A DNA stretch of 64,000 nucleotides from an uncultured Lachnospiraceae bacterium. Its GTDB lineage: Bacteria; Bacillota; Clostridia; Lachnospirales; Lachnospiraceae. Location of the stretch: assembly GCA_910586205.1 (NCBI GenBank), contig CAJUGD010000005.1:1-64000 (forward strand), read 5' to 3'. The translations under genes and the position numbers were made by a program. Shown in pieces: positions 1 to 8,614 of this stretch (position 1 is its first letter; every line of letters starts with the position of its first letter). Below the pieces are notes generated by a model. That model saw nothing but the letters and a program-made list of their open reading frames with translations. It searched no databases and had not been told where the DNA came from.

Positions 1-16
1 ATTTTCATAACGTTTT

Positions 17-229
17 GTGCCTGAGCGAAGCGAAAGGAATGGATATAACTATGAAGACAAAGATGCCGATTTTGAAGATTTAAAAAAACATATTTCTGTT
101 GAAATGAAAGGCAGATTTGACAATAATGTTTTTCATGCTTCTGAAATACGATTATCAAATTCTCCTGATAAATTACACCAATATCTGCTTGTGCCCTGTA
201 AAGCTAAGCGTACAATACCATTATTATAA
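17..229 (+). CDS. small hypothetical ORF, possibly a gene remnant
   Basis: A 70-codon reading frame opens with GTG directly after an in-frame stop. It has no Shine-Dalgarno sequence that I can see. The product is charged and soluble, with no signal peptide, membrane segment or recognised domain. It may be the tail of a degraded gene that begins before the window, since the first codons show no start context. I do not recognise it, and whether it is expressed is doubtful. Confidence 0.25.
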   Translation: MPERSERNGYNYEDKDADFEDLKKHISVEMKGRFDNNVFHASEIRLSNSPDKLHQYLLVPCKAKRTIPLL

Positions 230-447
230 ACTATTATAATTCTCCCTTTTCATGAAAAGTGTACTCATTGTTTCCGACAAAAAGTTACTATGTATATCTA
301 TACATCTGATCGTTTGTTCTGTTTCGTATACACAAAAATATTTCTTATTCTTTTATAAAACCCTCTTTTCGGAAAAGCGTTCCTATTGCGTATAATTTGA
401 TGAATAGTTATCCACTTTTAAGATATTTTACTCACAAATTCAGGGCA

Positions 448-496
448 AAAAGAAAGCACCTTCGGATGATTGATTCATCCGCTGGAGCTTTCTTAT
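448..496 (-). terminator. rho-independent terminator of the XRE regulator gene
   Basis: Read on the minus strand, a long hairpin pairs AAGAAAGCTCC with GGTGCTTTCTT and GCGGATGA with TCATCCG. It is followed by a T-rich run (TTTCTTTTT). It lies just past the stop codon of the minus-strand regulator gene at 514. Confidence 0.8.
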
Positions 497-513
497 CTTA
501 CCGTATTATACCC

Positions 514-1260
514 TCACTCTGCATTTTTCGTATATAAACGATTTAGTTCAAAATACAATGGCTTCAGTACCGCATTTATAACCAGAGAGTAAAACAAGGG
601 AAGCAACGCTACCGATATATCCCCGCATAAGGCAGAAAACTCGGGGTCTAGCATATGACGGCGCATAAGATTCACCGTGCTGATTGTAAAACCAATACTT
701 CCCCAAATCAAACTGGATCTGCATACCAGTTTAAGCGCATCCGCACTGTCCCTTATCATTTCTGCCGTGCAATGATTTCTATTAATTAAATAGACAAATG
801 CCTTTAGAAATCCCCGCCAATATCCTGTACACAGCAGCGTCAGAAGGCAGGGAATCAGGATAAATTCCATGCTGATGGAATCCACAAAATACGAAGCTCT
901 GCTGCCGATTCCATATTTGACTATAAACAACACTCCTAAAATCAGGATTACAAGCTTTACAAGTAAATTCGAATTTTTTTGAGCGTTATTTGCTTTTTGC
1001 TGCAGTTCCACAAGATTTTCTTCCGCTCTTTTTTGATAATTTTCCATAGCAATCCTTTCTCCGCTGAGCAGTTCATTTGCGCTGATACCAAGTATTTTAC
1101 ATAAGTCCAGCATAATGGCTGCATCCGGAATGCTTTTTCCGGTTTCCCATTTTGATACTGCCCGGTCAGTAATTTTTAACTTTTCTGCTAACTGTTTTTG
1201 TGTAAGTCCCTTCTCTTTTCGACAGGCTGCAACGAATTTTCCTATCGTTTCCTGATTCAT
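514..1260 (-). CDS. XRE-family transcriptional regulator with a membrane-associated C-terminus
   Basis: Residues 1-65 form a Cro/C1-type helix-turn-helix. The recognition region reads LTQKQLAEKLKITDRAVSKW and is followed by a GKSIPD turn and ISANELLSGE, the usual end of this domain in Firmicutes regulators. After a linker come hydrophobic stretches near residues 98-115, 125-150, 180-200 and 210-230, so the protein is probably membrane-anchored. Regulators of this layout usually sense envelope or cell-state signals; the target here is unknown. The gene stands alone with its own terminator. An inverted repeat about 60 bases upstream of the start could be its operator. HTH function is secure, the signal is not. 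Confidence 0.85.
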   Translation of the reverse strand: MNQETIGKFVAACRKEKGLTQKQLAEKLKITDRAVSKWETGKSIPDAAIMLDLCKILGISANELLSGERIAMENYQKRAEENLVELQQKANNAQKNSNLLVKLVILILGVLFIVKYGIGSRASYFVDSISMEFILIPCLLTLLCTGYWRGFLKAFVYLINRNHCTAEMIRDSADALKLVCRSSLIWGSIGFTISTVNLMRRHMLDPEFSALCGDISVALLPLFYSLVINAVLKPLYFELNRLYTKNAE

Positions 1261-1319
1261 GTTTTTATCCTCCTTGCCATCAGTATATATGAAAAAAAGT
1301 TATCTTAAAACTGACCAAT

Positions 1320-1342
1320 GGTTGATTTTGGCAAATTCAACC
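1320..1342. promoter_or_regulatory. inverted repeat upstream of the XRE gene, candidate operator
   Basis: The arms GGTTGA and TCAACC, with further A/T pairing towards the centre, form a 23-base near-palindrome about 60 bases upstream of the XRE start. A further CAACAGTTG palindrome lies alongside. The position suits autoregulation, but this is inference. Confidence 0.35.
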
Positions 1343-1550
1343 AACAGTTGATGACTTTTCATGCCATGCTCCCTTCTTAATTGCTTCCTCACTGGCTGTT
1401 CTGGACAAATTATTCTTACCGTTTTCTTTTATGTTTTAAAATTTCAATTTATATACATGATTCTAAACTATTTACCTGCTGCATACAATGTATACTTATA
1501 TATGCTATACCAACCCGCGCATTTCTGTGAGAAGGGACTTATAATTATAA

Positions 1551-1594
1551 AAAGCTCATGGATAAAACAATAATTGTATTATCCACAAGCTTAT
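1551..1594. repeat. long imperfect palindrome
   Basis: The core (1560-1584) has 12-base arms, GGATAAAACAAT and ATTGTATTATCC, with one mismatch and a single central base. Pairing continues outward imperfectly through AAGCTC / ACAAGCTT. There is no clear T run, so a terminator is only one option. It may stop minus-strand transcription from 2217/3085 or be a remnant of a small repeat element. Confidence 0.45.
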
Positions 1595-1710
1595 AACCTT
1601 GCTGTTATTGATCTATATTTAAAATCTCACAGACATGGTTTCGATTAATTTTTAGTACAAATATAGAAAATATATTTAATAGGACTTATAAAAATGAGAA
1701 GCTAATTTAC

Positions 1711-2217
1711 TTACCTAATTTCCATCCCTGGTGTTGTAACAGTTCTAAACTCCTGTAAAGTTCCGTCTAATTCAAAAACAGAATAACTACCCTTAAGACG
1801 ATATGTTCCTGCTGACAATGCGCCTATTTTAAAAGAGGCAGTAGCCATTGATAAGTTATCATTTGGATAATCCTCTTTTTCCCAATTAAACTGTTTACTG
1901 TTAACATCTTTCCAGCCACTAGATGTCGATTTTTGTAAAGTAACTGACATCTTAATTTTTCTCATCTCAACATGGCAAAGAACTTCTGAATAAATCCTTA
2001 AAGTCCTAAATCCATCTTCTACTAATTCCAATTGTACCGAAGATATCAGCTCTCCTCTTGGCGATGCCACTACTCTTGCAAAATCCTCACCATTATATTC
2101 TTTTACCATCATTCCTGCTGAAGAATCATTGTTTTGAGCATATACTGTAATTGTTGATAAAAGAAACATAATAACTGCCAAGCAAATGGTCACACCTTTT
2201 CTTAAATACATCTTCAT
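1711..2217 (-). CDS. secreted hypothetical protein (DUF6147-like)
   Basis: The 168-residue product begins with a classic signal peptide: a basic start, hydrophobic core VTICLAVIMFLLSTITVYA and a cleavage-like AQ site near residue 28. The mature part is rich in beta-type sequence with aromatic residues and two cysteine-poor halves, ending in a short TPGMEIR tail. It resembles small secreted Clostridia proteins filed under DUF6147, recalled from memory and not verified. The function is unknown. It sits 28 bases after the stop of the upstream DUF4367 gene on the same strand, so the two are probably co-transcribed. Confidence 0.65.
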   Translation of the reverse strand: MKMYLRKGVTICLAVIMFLLSTITVYAQNNDSSAGMMVKEYNGEDFARVVASPRGELISSVQLELVEDGFRTLRIYSEVLCHVEMRKIKMSVTLQKSTSSGWKDVNSKQFNWEKEDYPNDNLSMATASFKIGALSAGTYRLKGSYSVFELDGTLQEFRTVTTPGMEIR

Positions 2218-2245
2218 ACCTCTCCTCCAACTTCTTTTAATGCAA

Positions 2246-3085
2246 TCAATAATAATTCAAATTTTCTACAACCTTTATAAATTCTTCTTTTTCCATAACT
2301 CCCGAAAAATAGTAAAAAGCATCATCACCTTCTATATTTGCACTATACTCAATATCTCCATTTTTCAATTTATTTTCTTCAATATATATATCCTTTTCAA
2401 TCCAATCATTATATACTTTTAAATCATATGCTCTGTCAGACTCTAAGATTGATATAGTTTTTTTTCCTAAAAGCTTATCTTCTTTTAGATATACAGATTT
2501 TCCTGAATATTCAAATCTAAGTACAACATGTTCATAATCTATTTCAGCTTCAATAAATGTCAAACCCTCTGGCATATAGTCAATCTTCAGTATAGGCATT
2601 TTTAATTCCTTCGAAATCATATCATATGCCTCATCTAGCTTATCATCAACCATTTCTATATTCGAATTGTATCGCAGCAATGCACTCCCTTTCCCCTGCT
2701 TAGGATTTGTCGCATACCGATACCCACTTTTCGCAACAGAACTCATACTTCCTACCATCAAAACCCCCACAACCACTGCTAATGCCAACCGCTTGTACCT
2801 TTTGTATTCCTTTCCCCCTCTTTTATCCCGTCTGCGGTTTCGCTCATATTGTTTTATTGTAACAGGTTTTTTTCCTTCTGCGTTCAAACGCGCCATCAGA
2901 AGCTCTAGATCCGTTTCCGCATTCTTCATTATTTGCTCAGCTTCTTCCGGGCGCAGCTTTTTCTCTTTCTCCCACTGTCTCTCTGCCTCGGCCGCTTCCC
3001 TCAGCAGACTGACATCATCCATTCCCATCATCTTTTGAAGCAAATGTTCTGCACGGCTTACCTCATCGTCCTGTAAATTTTTCAT
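2246..3085 (-). CDS. DUF4367-type membrane protein, candidate anti-sigma factor
   Basis: The first 100 residues are charged, helical and cytoplasmic. A single membrane segment follows at about 103-120 (LALAVVVGVLMVGSMSS). The rest is an outer domain with the DUF4367 pattern, seen as a YMPEGL motif near 172 and a terminal block ending in EEFIKVVENLNYY. Such proteins commonly pair with ECF sigma factors in Clostridia and are thought to act as anti-sigma or envelope sensors. Here the likely partner sigma gene (4322-4933) is on the same strand but separated by a convergent murG. The start has an AAGGGA site five bases upstream. Confidence 0.7.
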   Translation of the reverse strand: MKNLQDDEVSRAEHLLQKMMGMDDVSLLREAAEAERQWEKEKKLRPEEAEQIMKNAETDLELLMARLNAEGKKPVTIKQYERNRRRDKRGGKEYKRYKRLALAVVVGVLMVGSMSSVAKSGYRYATNPKQGKGSALLRYNSNIEMVDDKLDEAYDMISKELKMPILKIDYMPEGLTFIEAEIDYEHVVLRFEYSGKSVYLKEDKLLGKKTISILESDRAYDLKVYNDWIEKDIYIEENKLKNGDIEYSANIEGDDAFYYFSGVMEKEEFIKVVENLNYY

Positions 3086-3157
3086 GAGATTCCCTTTCCA
3101 TTTTCATAGTTCTTCCAATTCTGCCATCGGTTTCTCATCGAATTAAGGGTTGACTTT

Positions 3158-3186
3158 TTGACGGTTATGGTTACTATATATATAGA
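3158..3186 (+). promoter_or_regulatory. promoter of the murG gene
   Basis: TTGACG at 3158-3163 and TATAGA at 3181-3186 are separated by 17 bases. An overlapping TTGACT begins at 3150. The site lies about 50 bases upstream of the ATG at 3233 and rules out an earlier start codon at 3158, which would lie within the -35 box. Confidence 0.55.
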
Positions 3187-3232
3187 TTATTCTGATACGA
3201 AAAACAATCCAAATGCAAAATGGAGGCATTTT

Positions 3233-4300
3233 ATGAAAAAAATTGTATTAACTGGCGGCGGGACCGCCGGACATGTTACTCCTAACCTGGCGCTGCTCCC
3301 TTCTTTAAAGGAGCGCGGTTATGAAATTCTTTATATCGGTTCCTATAACGGTATTGAACGGAAACTGATAGAAAATGCCGGTATTGAATATTCTGGTATT
3401 TCTTCTGGCAAGCTGCGCCGGTATTTTGATTTAAAGAATTTCTCGGACCCGTTCCGGGTTCTCAAAGGCTGCGCTGAAGCCAGACGTCTTATCAAAAAAT
3501 ATCGCCCAGATGTGGTATTTTCCAAAGGAGGTTTTGTGTCCGTACCAGTAGTTTTAGCTGCCAAACATTACAAAATCCCTACTATCATCCATGAATCTGA
3601 TATGACTCCTGGTTTGGCCAACAAAATCTGTATTCCCTCGGCCGCCAAAGTTTGCTGCAACTTTCCAGAAACACTGGCATACCTTCCCAATGATAAGGCT
3701 GTCCTTACTGGCTCTCCCATTCGAAAAGAATTGCTGGAAGGAGACCGTATCACAGGACTTAACTATTCTGGACTGTCTGCCAGCCGCCCTATTATCCTGG
3801 TTATTGGAGGAAGCCTAGGATCCGTTGCCGTAAACCGTGCAGTTCGTGCAGTCCTGCCCAAAATACTGGAAACTTATCAAGTCATACATATCTGCGGAAA
3901 AGGCAATTTGGATGAACACCTAATCGGCCGAAACGGATATGTACAATATGAGTATGTAGATGCCCCTCTGCGTCACTTATTTGCCGCAGCAGATTTGATT
4001 ATCTCCAGAGCAGGAGCAAATTCTATCTGCGAAATATTAGCACTAAAAAAACCAAACATACTGATCCCTCTGTCTGCTTCTGCCAGCCGCGGAGATCAAA
4101 TCCTCAATGCCCGCTCTTTTGAAAAACAAGGCTTCTCCAAAGTACTAGAAGAAGAACATCTGACAGATGATAATCTTCTAAATACCATTCAGGATACCTA
4201 TCACAATCGGCAGAAATACATTGCTTCTATGGAACAAAGTACCCTGAATGATGCTGTTTCCGTAGTCATGGATCTTATTTCATCCTATGGGGAAACATGA
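3233..4300 (+). CDS. murG: UDP-N-acetylglucosamine--lipid I transferase MurG
   Basis: MurG adds GlcNAc to lipid I at the inner face of the membrane to make lipid II for peptidoglycan. The product has 355 residues, the normal family length. The N-terminal glycine loop TGGGTAGHVTPNLAL, the FSKGGFVSVP motif, HESDMTPGLAN, the second glycine loop VIGGSLGS and the C-terminal SRAGANSICEIL block are all present. I chose the ATG at 3233 because TGGAGG lies seven bases upstream. In most bacteria murG sits in the dcw cell-wall cluster. Here it stands alone with its own promoter and converges on a sigma-factor gene, so it may be a second copy. Membrane association is peripheral. Confidence 0.93.
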   Translation: MKKIVLTGGGTAGHVTPNLALLPSLKERGYEILYIGSYNGIERKLIENAGIEYSGISSGKLRRYFDLKNFSDPFRVLKGCAEARRLIKKYRPDVVFSKGGFVSVPVVLAAKHYKIPTIIHESDMTPGLANKICIPSAAKVCCNFPETLAYLPNDKAVLTGSPIRKELLEGDRITGLNYSGLSASRPIILVIGGSLGSVAVNRAVRAVLPKILETYQVIHICGKGNLDEHLIGRNGYVQYEYVDAPLRHLFAAADLIISRAGANSICEILALKKPNILIPLSASASRGDQILNARSFEKQGFSKVLEEEHLTDDNLLNTIQDTYHNRQKYIASMEQSTLNDAVSVVMDLISSYGET

Positions 4301-4321
4301 TTTTGCTCAAAAAAATACTTC

Positions 4322-4933
4322 TCACGTCCCATCCGGAAGATCTTTTGGATCGGTCAATCCATCTTCCGGAGAAGGATCTCCATTTCCTTTGGAATTTCCT
4401 TTCTCCTCCCAGTCCGGATTATAACGCTTTTTCAAATACTTTCTTGCCCTGCACAATCTGGCTCTGCATGCTTCTGCGCTGACGCCCAAGATCTGGCTAA
4501 CTTCTGCCATTGGCCTTCCCTCCACCAAATACAGGAGCACAACGCTGACCCAATCATCCTTCATCTCCATAATGATGTTCATAACTTCTTGATATTCCTG
4601 TTGTTCCAGGCAGATACTTAAGCTATCACGACCGTATCTCCTACTGCCAAACAAATCTGTCTCTTGCATCACCAGAGGATCATAATATGTTACCGGATTG
4701 CGTCCTTGCCTCCGATAATAATCCACACAACGGTTCTTCATGATCTTTGTCAAAGTAGCTTTTATCCTATAGCTTGGCCAGTCTAACGGATAATGACTGT
4801 AATATGCCGCGAAAGTATCTTGTATCAAATCATCAATCTCATCTAAAGGAATCTTTTTATTTGTTGCAATCATGCGCAGCCACGGCATATAGGTATTATA
4901 AATATCCCGAAACAGCTTATCTTCTGAATCCAT
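4322..4933 (-). CDS. ECF-type RNA polymerase sigma factor
   Basis: The 203-residue protein has sigma region 2 at about 1-75 (IDDLIQDTFAAYYSHYP, then CVDYYRRQGR) and region 4 at about 120-175 with a helix-turn-helix: MAEVSQILGVSAEACRARLCRARKYLKK. Regions 1 and 3 are absent, which marks an ECF sigma factor. The acidic, proline-rich tail after residue 175 is unusual and contains DNA with a nine-base inverted repeat (CCGGAAGAT / ATCTTCCGG, 4333-4369). That repeat could help end transcription of the convergent murG 21 bases away. The DUF4367 membrane protein at 2246-3085 is the likely regulator. Downstream targets are not visible. Confidence 0.85.
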   Translation of the reverse strand: MDSEDKLFRDIYNTYMPWLRMIATNKKIPLDEIDDLIQDTFAAYYSHYPLDWPSYRIKATLTKIMKNRCVDYYRRQGRNPVTYYDPLVMQETDLFGSRRYGRDSLSICLEQQEYQEVMNIIMEMKDDWVSVVLLYLVEGRPMAEVSQILGVSAEACRARLCRARKYLKKRYNPDWEEKGNSKGNGDPSPEDGLTDPKDLPDGT

Positions 4934-4998
4934 AATCTTCTCCTATTGTATACGCTTATCCCTTGTCCCAATCTGGATATCCTCAAGGTTACTTTTCA

Positions 4999-5415
4999 TT
5001 ACAATCCTTTCCTAACTATCTCTGCCGTTCGCTCCAGTTCCTCTGCATCTACTGTCCCTGGAATCCATTGTACCATAGCCGGCCCCCTTTCATAACGCGG
5101 AATTACATGTACGTGTAAATGAAACACCGTCTGTCCAGCGCTTTCCCCATTATTTTGTACTACATTAAAACCACTTGCTCCAAGTTCCTTCTTCATTGCC
5201 TGTCCAATTCTGCCTGCTAACGGCAGAATCTTCGCTGTAACCGCTGAATCCGCCTCACACAAATCCTTATAATGCTCCTTTGGCAGAATCAAGGCATGTC
5301 CTTTTGAGGCTGGTCCCAAATCCAGAATTACCCGAAAATCTCCATCCTCATAAATGGTTGCAGATGGAATATCACCTCTTGCAATTTTGCAGAAAATACA
5401 ATCATCGACCCTCAT
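4999..5415 (-). CDS. HIT-family nucleotide hydrolase
   Basis: This histidine-triad protein of 138 residues probably hydrolyses dinucleoside polyphosphates or AMP-linked compounds. The N-terminal CIFCKI gives two zinc-type cysteines. The catalytic triad HLHVHVIPR lies near residues 100-108, preceded by NNGESAGQTVFH. I start at the ATG at 5415 because GGAGG lies eight bases upstream; a GTG two codons earlier is too close to that site. It follows the rhomboid gene by 18 bases on the same strand, so they are probably one transcript, perhaps also with the sigma gene. Cytosolic housekeeping enzyme. Confidence 0.92.
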   Translation of the reverse strand: MRVDDCIFCKIARGDIPSATIYEDGDFRVILDLGPASKGHALILPKEHYKDLCEADSAVTAKILPLAGRIGQAMKKELGASGFNVVQNNGESAGQTVFHLHVHVIPRYERGPAMVQWIPGTVDAEELERTAEIVRKGL

Positions 5416-5433
5416 AAGCACTTCCTCCTTCTA

Positions 5434-6054
5434 TTATATTTCCCAATATTCCCATTTTTGTCTTCCTTTCGGTTTTCGGTAAAAGACCATTGCCAAAAGG
5501 AACCCTATCACCAGCCCTGATACATGAGCTACATTATCTATACCTGTACTGGTAAAACCGAAATAAAGGGAAAATACAATCATTACAGCCAATTGTCTTG
5601 TGCTCAGGTCTTCTAACTTCCCCCGGTTAACTGCCACCGCATAAAAAAGTCCCCCGATCACTCCGAAAATTGCTCCTGACGCTCCGGCTCCCACTGCCTG
5701 TACCTGACTTTGCATGCTTGCAAGCATCGATACAAGATTAGAACCAATCCCGCAAAGTAAATAAAATATTAAATATTTTACACTTCCCAAAGCGCGCTCC
5801 ATATTATCCCCAAGAATAAATAGGATAATCATGTTATTTGTAATATGATGAATTCCAAAATGCATGAAAACAGATGTTAACAGACGATAATACTCTCCTT
5901 CCTCTACAACCAACGGAGTAAACATTGCTCCATGCTGCAGCATAAACAGGGTATCTTCGCTGGAGCCTGCTATCTCCAAATATAAAAAGTATACGACATT
6001 TAAGATAATCAAAGTACAGTTTATCCAGGCTTTCTTTCTACCATGCCATTCCAT
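5434..6054 (-). CDS. rhomboid-family intramembrane serine protease
   Basis: The protein of about 206 residues has six hydrophobic segments. The catalytic serine sits in GAGASGAIFGVIGG in the fourth segment and the histidine in DNAVHVSGL-like context (DNVAHVSGLVIGF) in the sixth. The HHITNNM motif upstream in helix 2 supplies the family HxxxN element. Rhomboids cut membrane proteins inside the bilayer; the substrate is unknown. Three possible starts exist (TTG 6090, ATG 6063, ATG 6054). I prefer 6054, which has GGAG nine bases upstream, but 6063 is also possible. Adjacent to the HIT gene on the same strand. Confidence 0.9.
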   Translation of the reverse strand: MEWHGRKKAWINCTLIILNVVYFLYLEIAGSSEDTLFMLQHGAMFTPLVVEEGEYYRLLTSVFMHFGIHHITNNMIILFILGDNMERALGSVKYLIFYLLCGIGSNLVSMLASMQSQVQAVGAGASGAIFGVIGGLFYAVAVNRGKLEDLSTRQLAVMIVFSLYFGFTSTGIDNVAHVSGLVIGFLLAMVFYRKPKGRQKWEYWEI

Positions 6055-6270
6055 CTCTACCATCTCCGATTTCCGATGATAGCTCTGCAAATATCTCTAT
6101 TGTCGAACTTCACCGATAATTCTACCATTATTTTCAAAACAAATCTGTCATTATATCATACTGTTGATTATAGTATGAGGAGAACCAAGGCTTCTACACA
6201 TTATCCATGTTCGGGTAATATGTATATTCTTCCACATCATGATACTTGAAATGCTGTTAAAAGTCAATAT

Positions 6271-7596
6271 TCATTCAAACCGGTACCTGTACCGCGCAAT
6301 ACAGACCTCATCTCCAATATGTAATTCTGCTTCCTCATTATTATCCAGCAATCTCCCTTGAAGATAAGTTCCATTTGTAGAATTTAAATCTTTAATCTGA
6401 TAAATCTCTCCTACTTGGTCAATTCGTACATGAAGGCGGCTGACGGTATCCCGCTCCAGCTTATAATCCACCAGATTGTCCTGTTTTCCAATAATGAACG
6501 GATAATAAGGCAGAGGAATATTCTCCCCTTCTGCATCCAATGTCCGCAGCACTCTCTGACTTGTATCTGAAGAAAAATCCGCCAAAAGCACAGTATCCTT
6601 TCCCGTCTGCACTTGTTGTTCTTTACTGTACATTGACATGGACAACGAACAAAATGCCGCTGGATCTGAGGTCAGAATCGTATGGCCCTTATCCCCTCTT
6701 GAATCATCAAACGAAGAAAACCAAGGCTGGTTGCTGTCATCTTCTCGAATCATCATCTCCTTCGGCACCCTGGCCGTATTGACCTCCTCCTTACCAGGTT
6801 GAAGAAAAGTATGGTTCTTCCAACGTTTCCACCAAGGCTTTTGTTTAACCATTCTTTCTTGTGCCTGTCTTTTGCTGCTGTGGGAATACTGTTCTGATTT
6901 TTGTGGTTTTTCCCTTTTTTCGCCTTTTCTCTGCCATATATCCAACCGATTTTTCCCTTCTCCACAAGCTTCTTTTCCATATTCATCACTTTGCCTGTAC
7001 TCCCTCTCCAGATTTCTCTGCACGGCTTCATTGCCTGTCTCTTGGCTTCCTCTGTTTTTTTCCTGCTGCAGCAAACGTTTTAAATCATCTAATCCATAAT
7101 TTTCTTTCCTGGTTTCCTGATATAGTCCATAGGCCAGTACCACACTTTCCTTATCTTGATGATCCACACTGCCCAGCAAATATTCTAAAAACCGGCTGAA
7201 AGCTTCTGGAAAGTCTCTTCTCATCCCCGGAACCAGACACAGCCAGACTCGAAAGGAATCTGGATCCACATACAAATATTCCGGCTCCAGCAAAATACTC
7301 CCTTCCCGCAGTAAATATAACTCCATTCTTTCCAACACTCCCAATATCCCAATCACAAGCATTCGGATTTCCTCGGCCCGAATGCTTCTGCTTTCCAAAA
7401 TTCTGGCTATTGGCTGTTTCGAATTGATCTCATAGTAAAACCGAACTCCATCATCCTTCTGCCGAAGCTTAAACCGCAAAATCCCCTCTATCTGATTTTG
7501 TGACAACATTTGGTTTTCATACCCCTGCCAGATAAGCTCCTCTGGATCAATAATTAAATAATTATACTTAAACTCTCTTTGATAACTGATTTTCAT
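6271..7596 (-). CDS. DUF6382 and FHA domain protein of the Tad operon
   Basis: Residues 1-180 match the N-terminal module seen before FHA domains in Clostridia Tad loci (DUF6382): YNYLIIDPEE, then a long helical kinase-like fold without catalytic residues. A low-complexity charged linker of about 150 residues follows, rich in K, R, Q and E. The last 95 residues are an FHA domain with SRLHVRI and LNSTNGTYLQGR, the phosphothreonine-binding loops. The protein is predicted cytoplasmic, with no membrane segment. It probably links Ser/Thr phosphorylation to pilus or secretion function. It is the last gene of the operon, following the small pilin-like gene by 84 bases. Confidence 0.85.
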   Translation of the reverse strand: MKISYQREFKYNYLIIDPEELIWQGYENQMLSQNQIEGILRFKLRQKDDGVRFYYEINSKQPIARILESRSIRAEEIRMLVIGILGVLERMELYLLREGSILLEPEYLYVDPDSFRVWLCLVPGMRRDFPEAFSRFLEYLLGSVDHQDKESVVLAYGLYQETRKENYGLDDLKRLLQQEKNRGSQETGNEAVQRNLEREYRQSDEYGKEACGEGKNRLDIWQRKGEKREKPQKSEQYSHSSKRQAQERMVKQKPWWKRWKNHTFLQPGKEEVNTARVPKEMMIREDDSNQPWFSSFDDSRGDKGHTILTSDPAAFCSLSMSMYSKEQQVQTGKDTVLLADFSSDTSQRVLRTLDAEGENIPLPYYPFIIGKQDNLVDYKLERDTVSRLHVRIDQVGEIYQIKDLNSTNGTYLQGRLLDNNEEAELHIGDEVCIARYRYRFE

Positions 7597-7680
7597 TTTT
7601 TGCTCCCGTGTATTTACGCAATTTGGGCATTAGAGCATGCCCCGCTTTATCGGGCATCCATTTCCATCAGCCGCGATCTT

Positions 7681-7980
7681 TTACTCTGCCAGGCTCCACA
7701 TTCTCATCAACTCCTCCGGGCAGAATACGGATGCTGTCAGTTCCAGACTCCACCGCACACCCTGAGCCTGGCGGGTAATCTCCGGTTCATCCTGATTTTC
7801 TATTTTATGTCTTTCTCTCTCCACCGTCTCATGGACAATAAAACATCCTGTTGTTTCAGCATGAACATGAAATGCCTGATTTAACAGCACCATCATCGTG
7901 AACAGAACTACTGCCATTACTCCTGCTGCTTCTATAGTATAGCTGGCAGGAGCCTTTATCCACAATATACCATTTTTCAT
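7681..7980 (-). CDS. TadE/pilin-like small membrane protein
   Basis: A 99-residue product with one N-terminal membrane segment (about 20-40) preceded by ASYTIEAAG. This matches the prepilin-like pattern of TadE pseudopilins, where a glutamate lies at position +5 of the processed helix. The rest is a short outer domain. I begin at the ATG at 7980, with AAGGGA six bases upstream, not at the earlier TTG. It lies 59 bases downstream of a prepilin peptidase gene, which could process it. It may be a minor pilin, and a TadE family assignment is reasonable but not certain. Confidence 0.65.
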   Translation of the reverse strand: MKNGILWIKAPASYTIEAAGVMAVVLFTMMVLLNQAFHVHAETTGCFIVHETVERERHKIENQDEPEITRQAQGVRWSLELTASVFCPEELMRMWSLAE

Positions 7981-8039
7981 CCACAATCCCTTAAACCTTT
8001 ATCCCTATATTTTCTTATTCCCATATTCTTTTCAGATTC

Positions 8040-8519
8040 TCAAGCCCCTTTCATGTTTAAAACTGCCAGCCAGATTCCCGGAATTGCCGCAAAAGGTAAA
8101 AATGGTATAGTCTCATTTCGTACATTCCGTCTTCCATACATCTGGTTCCACCCAAACACAGTCAAAGCATACATACCTCCCAGCAAAATTCCCACACACA
8201 AAATGGTCAGATTCTCCCAAAAACGCAGCATCAGTCCGCTTGTCAGAAAAAATAATCCATCTCCTGCTCCTATTCCTCCACGGGAAAACCTCCCCATGAG
8301 CAGCAGCCCTGCTCCCAAGCTGCAGCTCATCAACTGTTCCTGCCACAATAAATCTGCTTTTGTAACTACTCCAAGATATACGTTCATCAGAAAAGCCGCT
8401 GCTCCAAATAATGCAAATACCCACAGCTCCACTTCTTTTTTATGCAAATCCTTTACTGCTGCTGTCAGCATAAATCCCGAAAATATCCACATCCTCATAT
8501 CCTTTGTCCCCTTATCCAA
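8040..8519 (-). CDS. A24-family prepilin peptidase (first of two)
   Basis: This 159-residue polytopic membrane protein carries the aspartate dyad of A24 peptidases: the first Asp in AVKDLHKKEV near residue 23 and the second in GIGAGDGLFF near residue 87. About five hydrophobic segments are visible. It lacks the N-terminal methylase domain of PilD, as is usual for the short TadV/CpaA type. It should cleave type IVb prepilins at the inner membrane face. A second A24 peptidase gene starts the same operon at 16359-16880. Confidence 0.85.
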   Translation of the reverse strand: MDKGTKDMRMWIFSGFMLTAAVKDLHKKEVELWVFALFGAAAFLMNVYLGVVTKADLLWQEQLMSCSLGAGLLLMGRFSRGGIGAGDGLFFLTSGLMLRFWENLTILCVGILLGGMYALTVFGWNQMYGRRNVRNETIPFLPFAAIPGIWLAVLNMKGA

Positions 8520-8614
8520 ATATGTTCATTCTTTTCATCCTAATTATCTCATTCCGTAATGTCTGCCGTTATCTCGCCATATCCTCTTTTTCACTCTTAT
8601 ATAAAATATCTGCT

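Larger units (their letters stand above)
1261..1710. other. intergenic region with two inverted repeats
   Basis: This 450-base AT-rich gap holds no convincing gene. A short plus-strand frame at 1361-1573 lacks a ribosome binding site and any recognisable composition. Two inverted repeats are present, at 1320-1342 and 1551-1594, and are listed separately. Confidence 0.6.

Noticed and set aside
1361..1573. Plus-strand 70-codon frame
   Set aside because: No ribosome site, no family resemblance and overlap with a strong palindrome; the composition matches AT-rich intergenic DNA.
3158..3232. Longer murG start at a TTG at 3158
   Set aside because: The TTG lies within the -35 box of the promoter; the ATG at 3233 has TGGAGG upstream and matches MurG length.
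8053..8559. Plus-strand 168-codon frame opposite the prepilin peptidase gene
   Set aside because: Antisense shadow of a clear A24 peptidase; no ribosome site and no family pattern.
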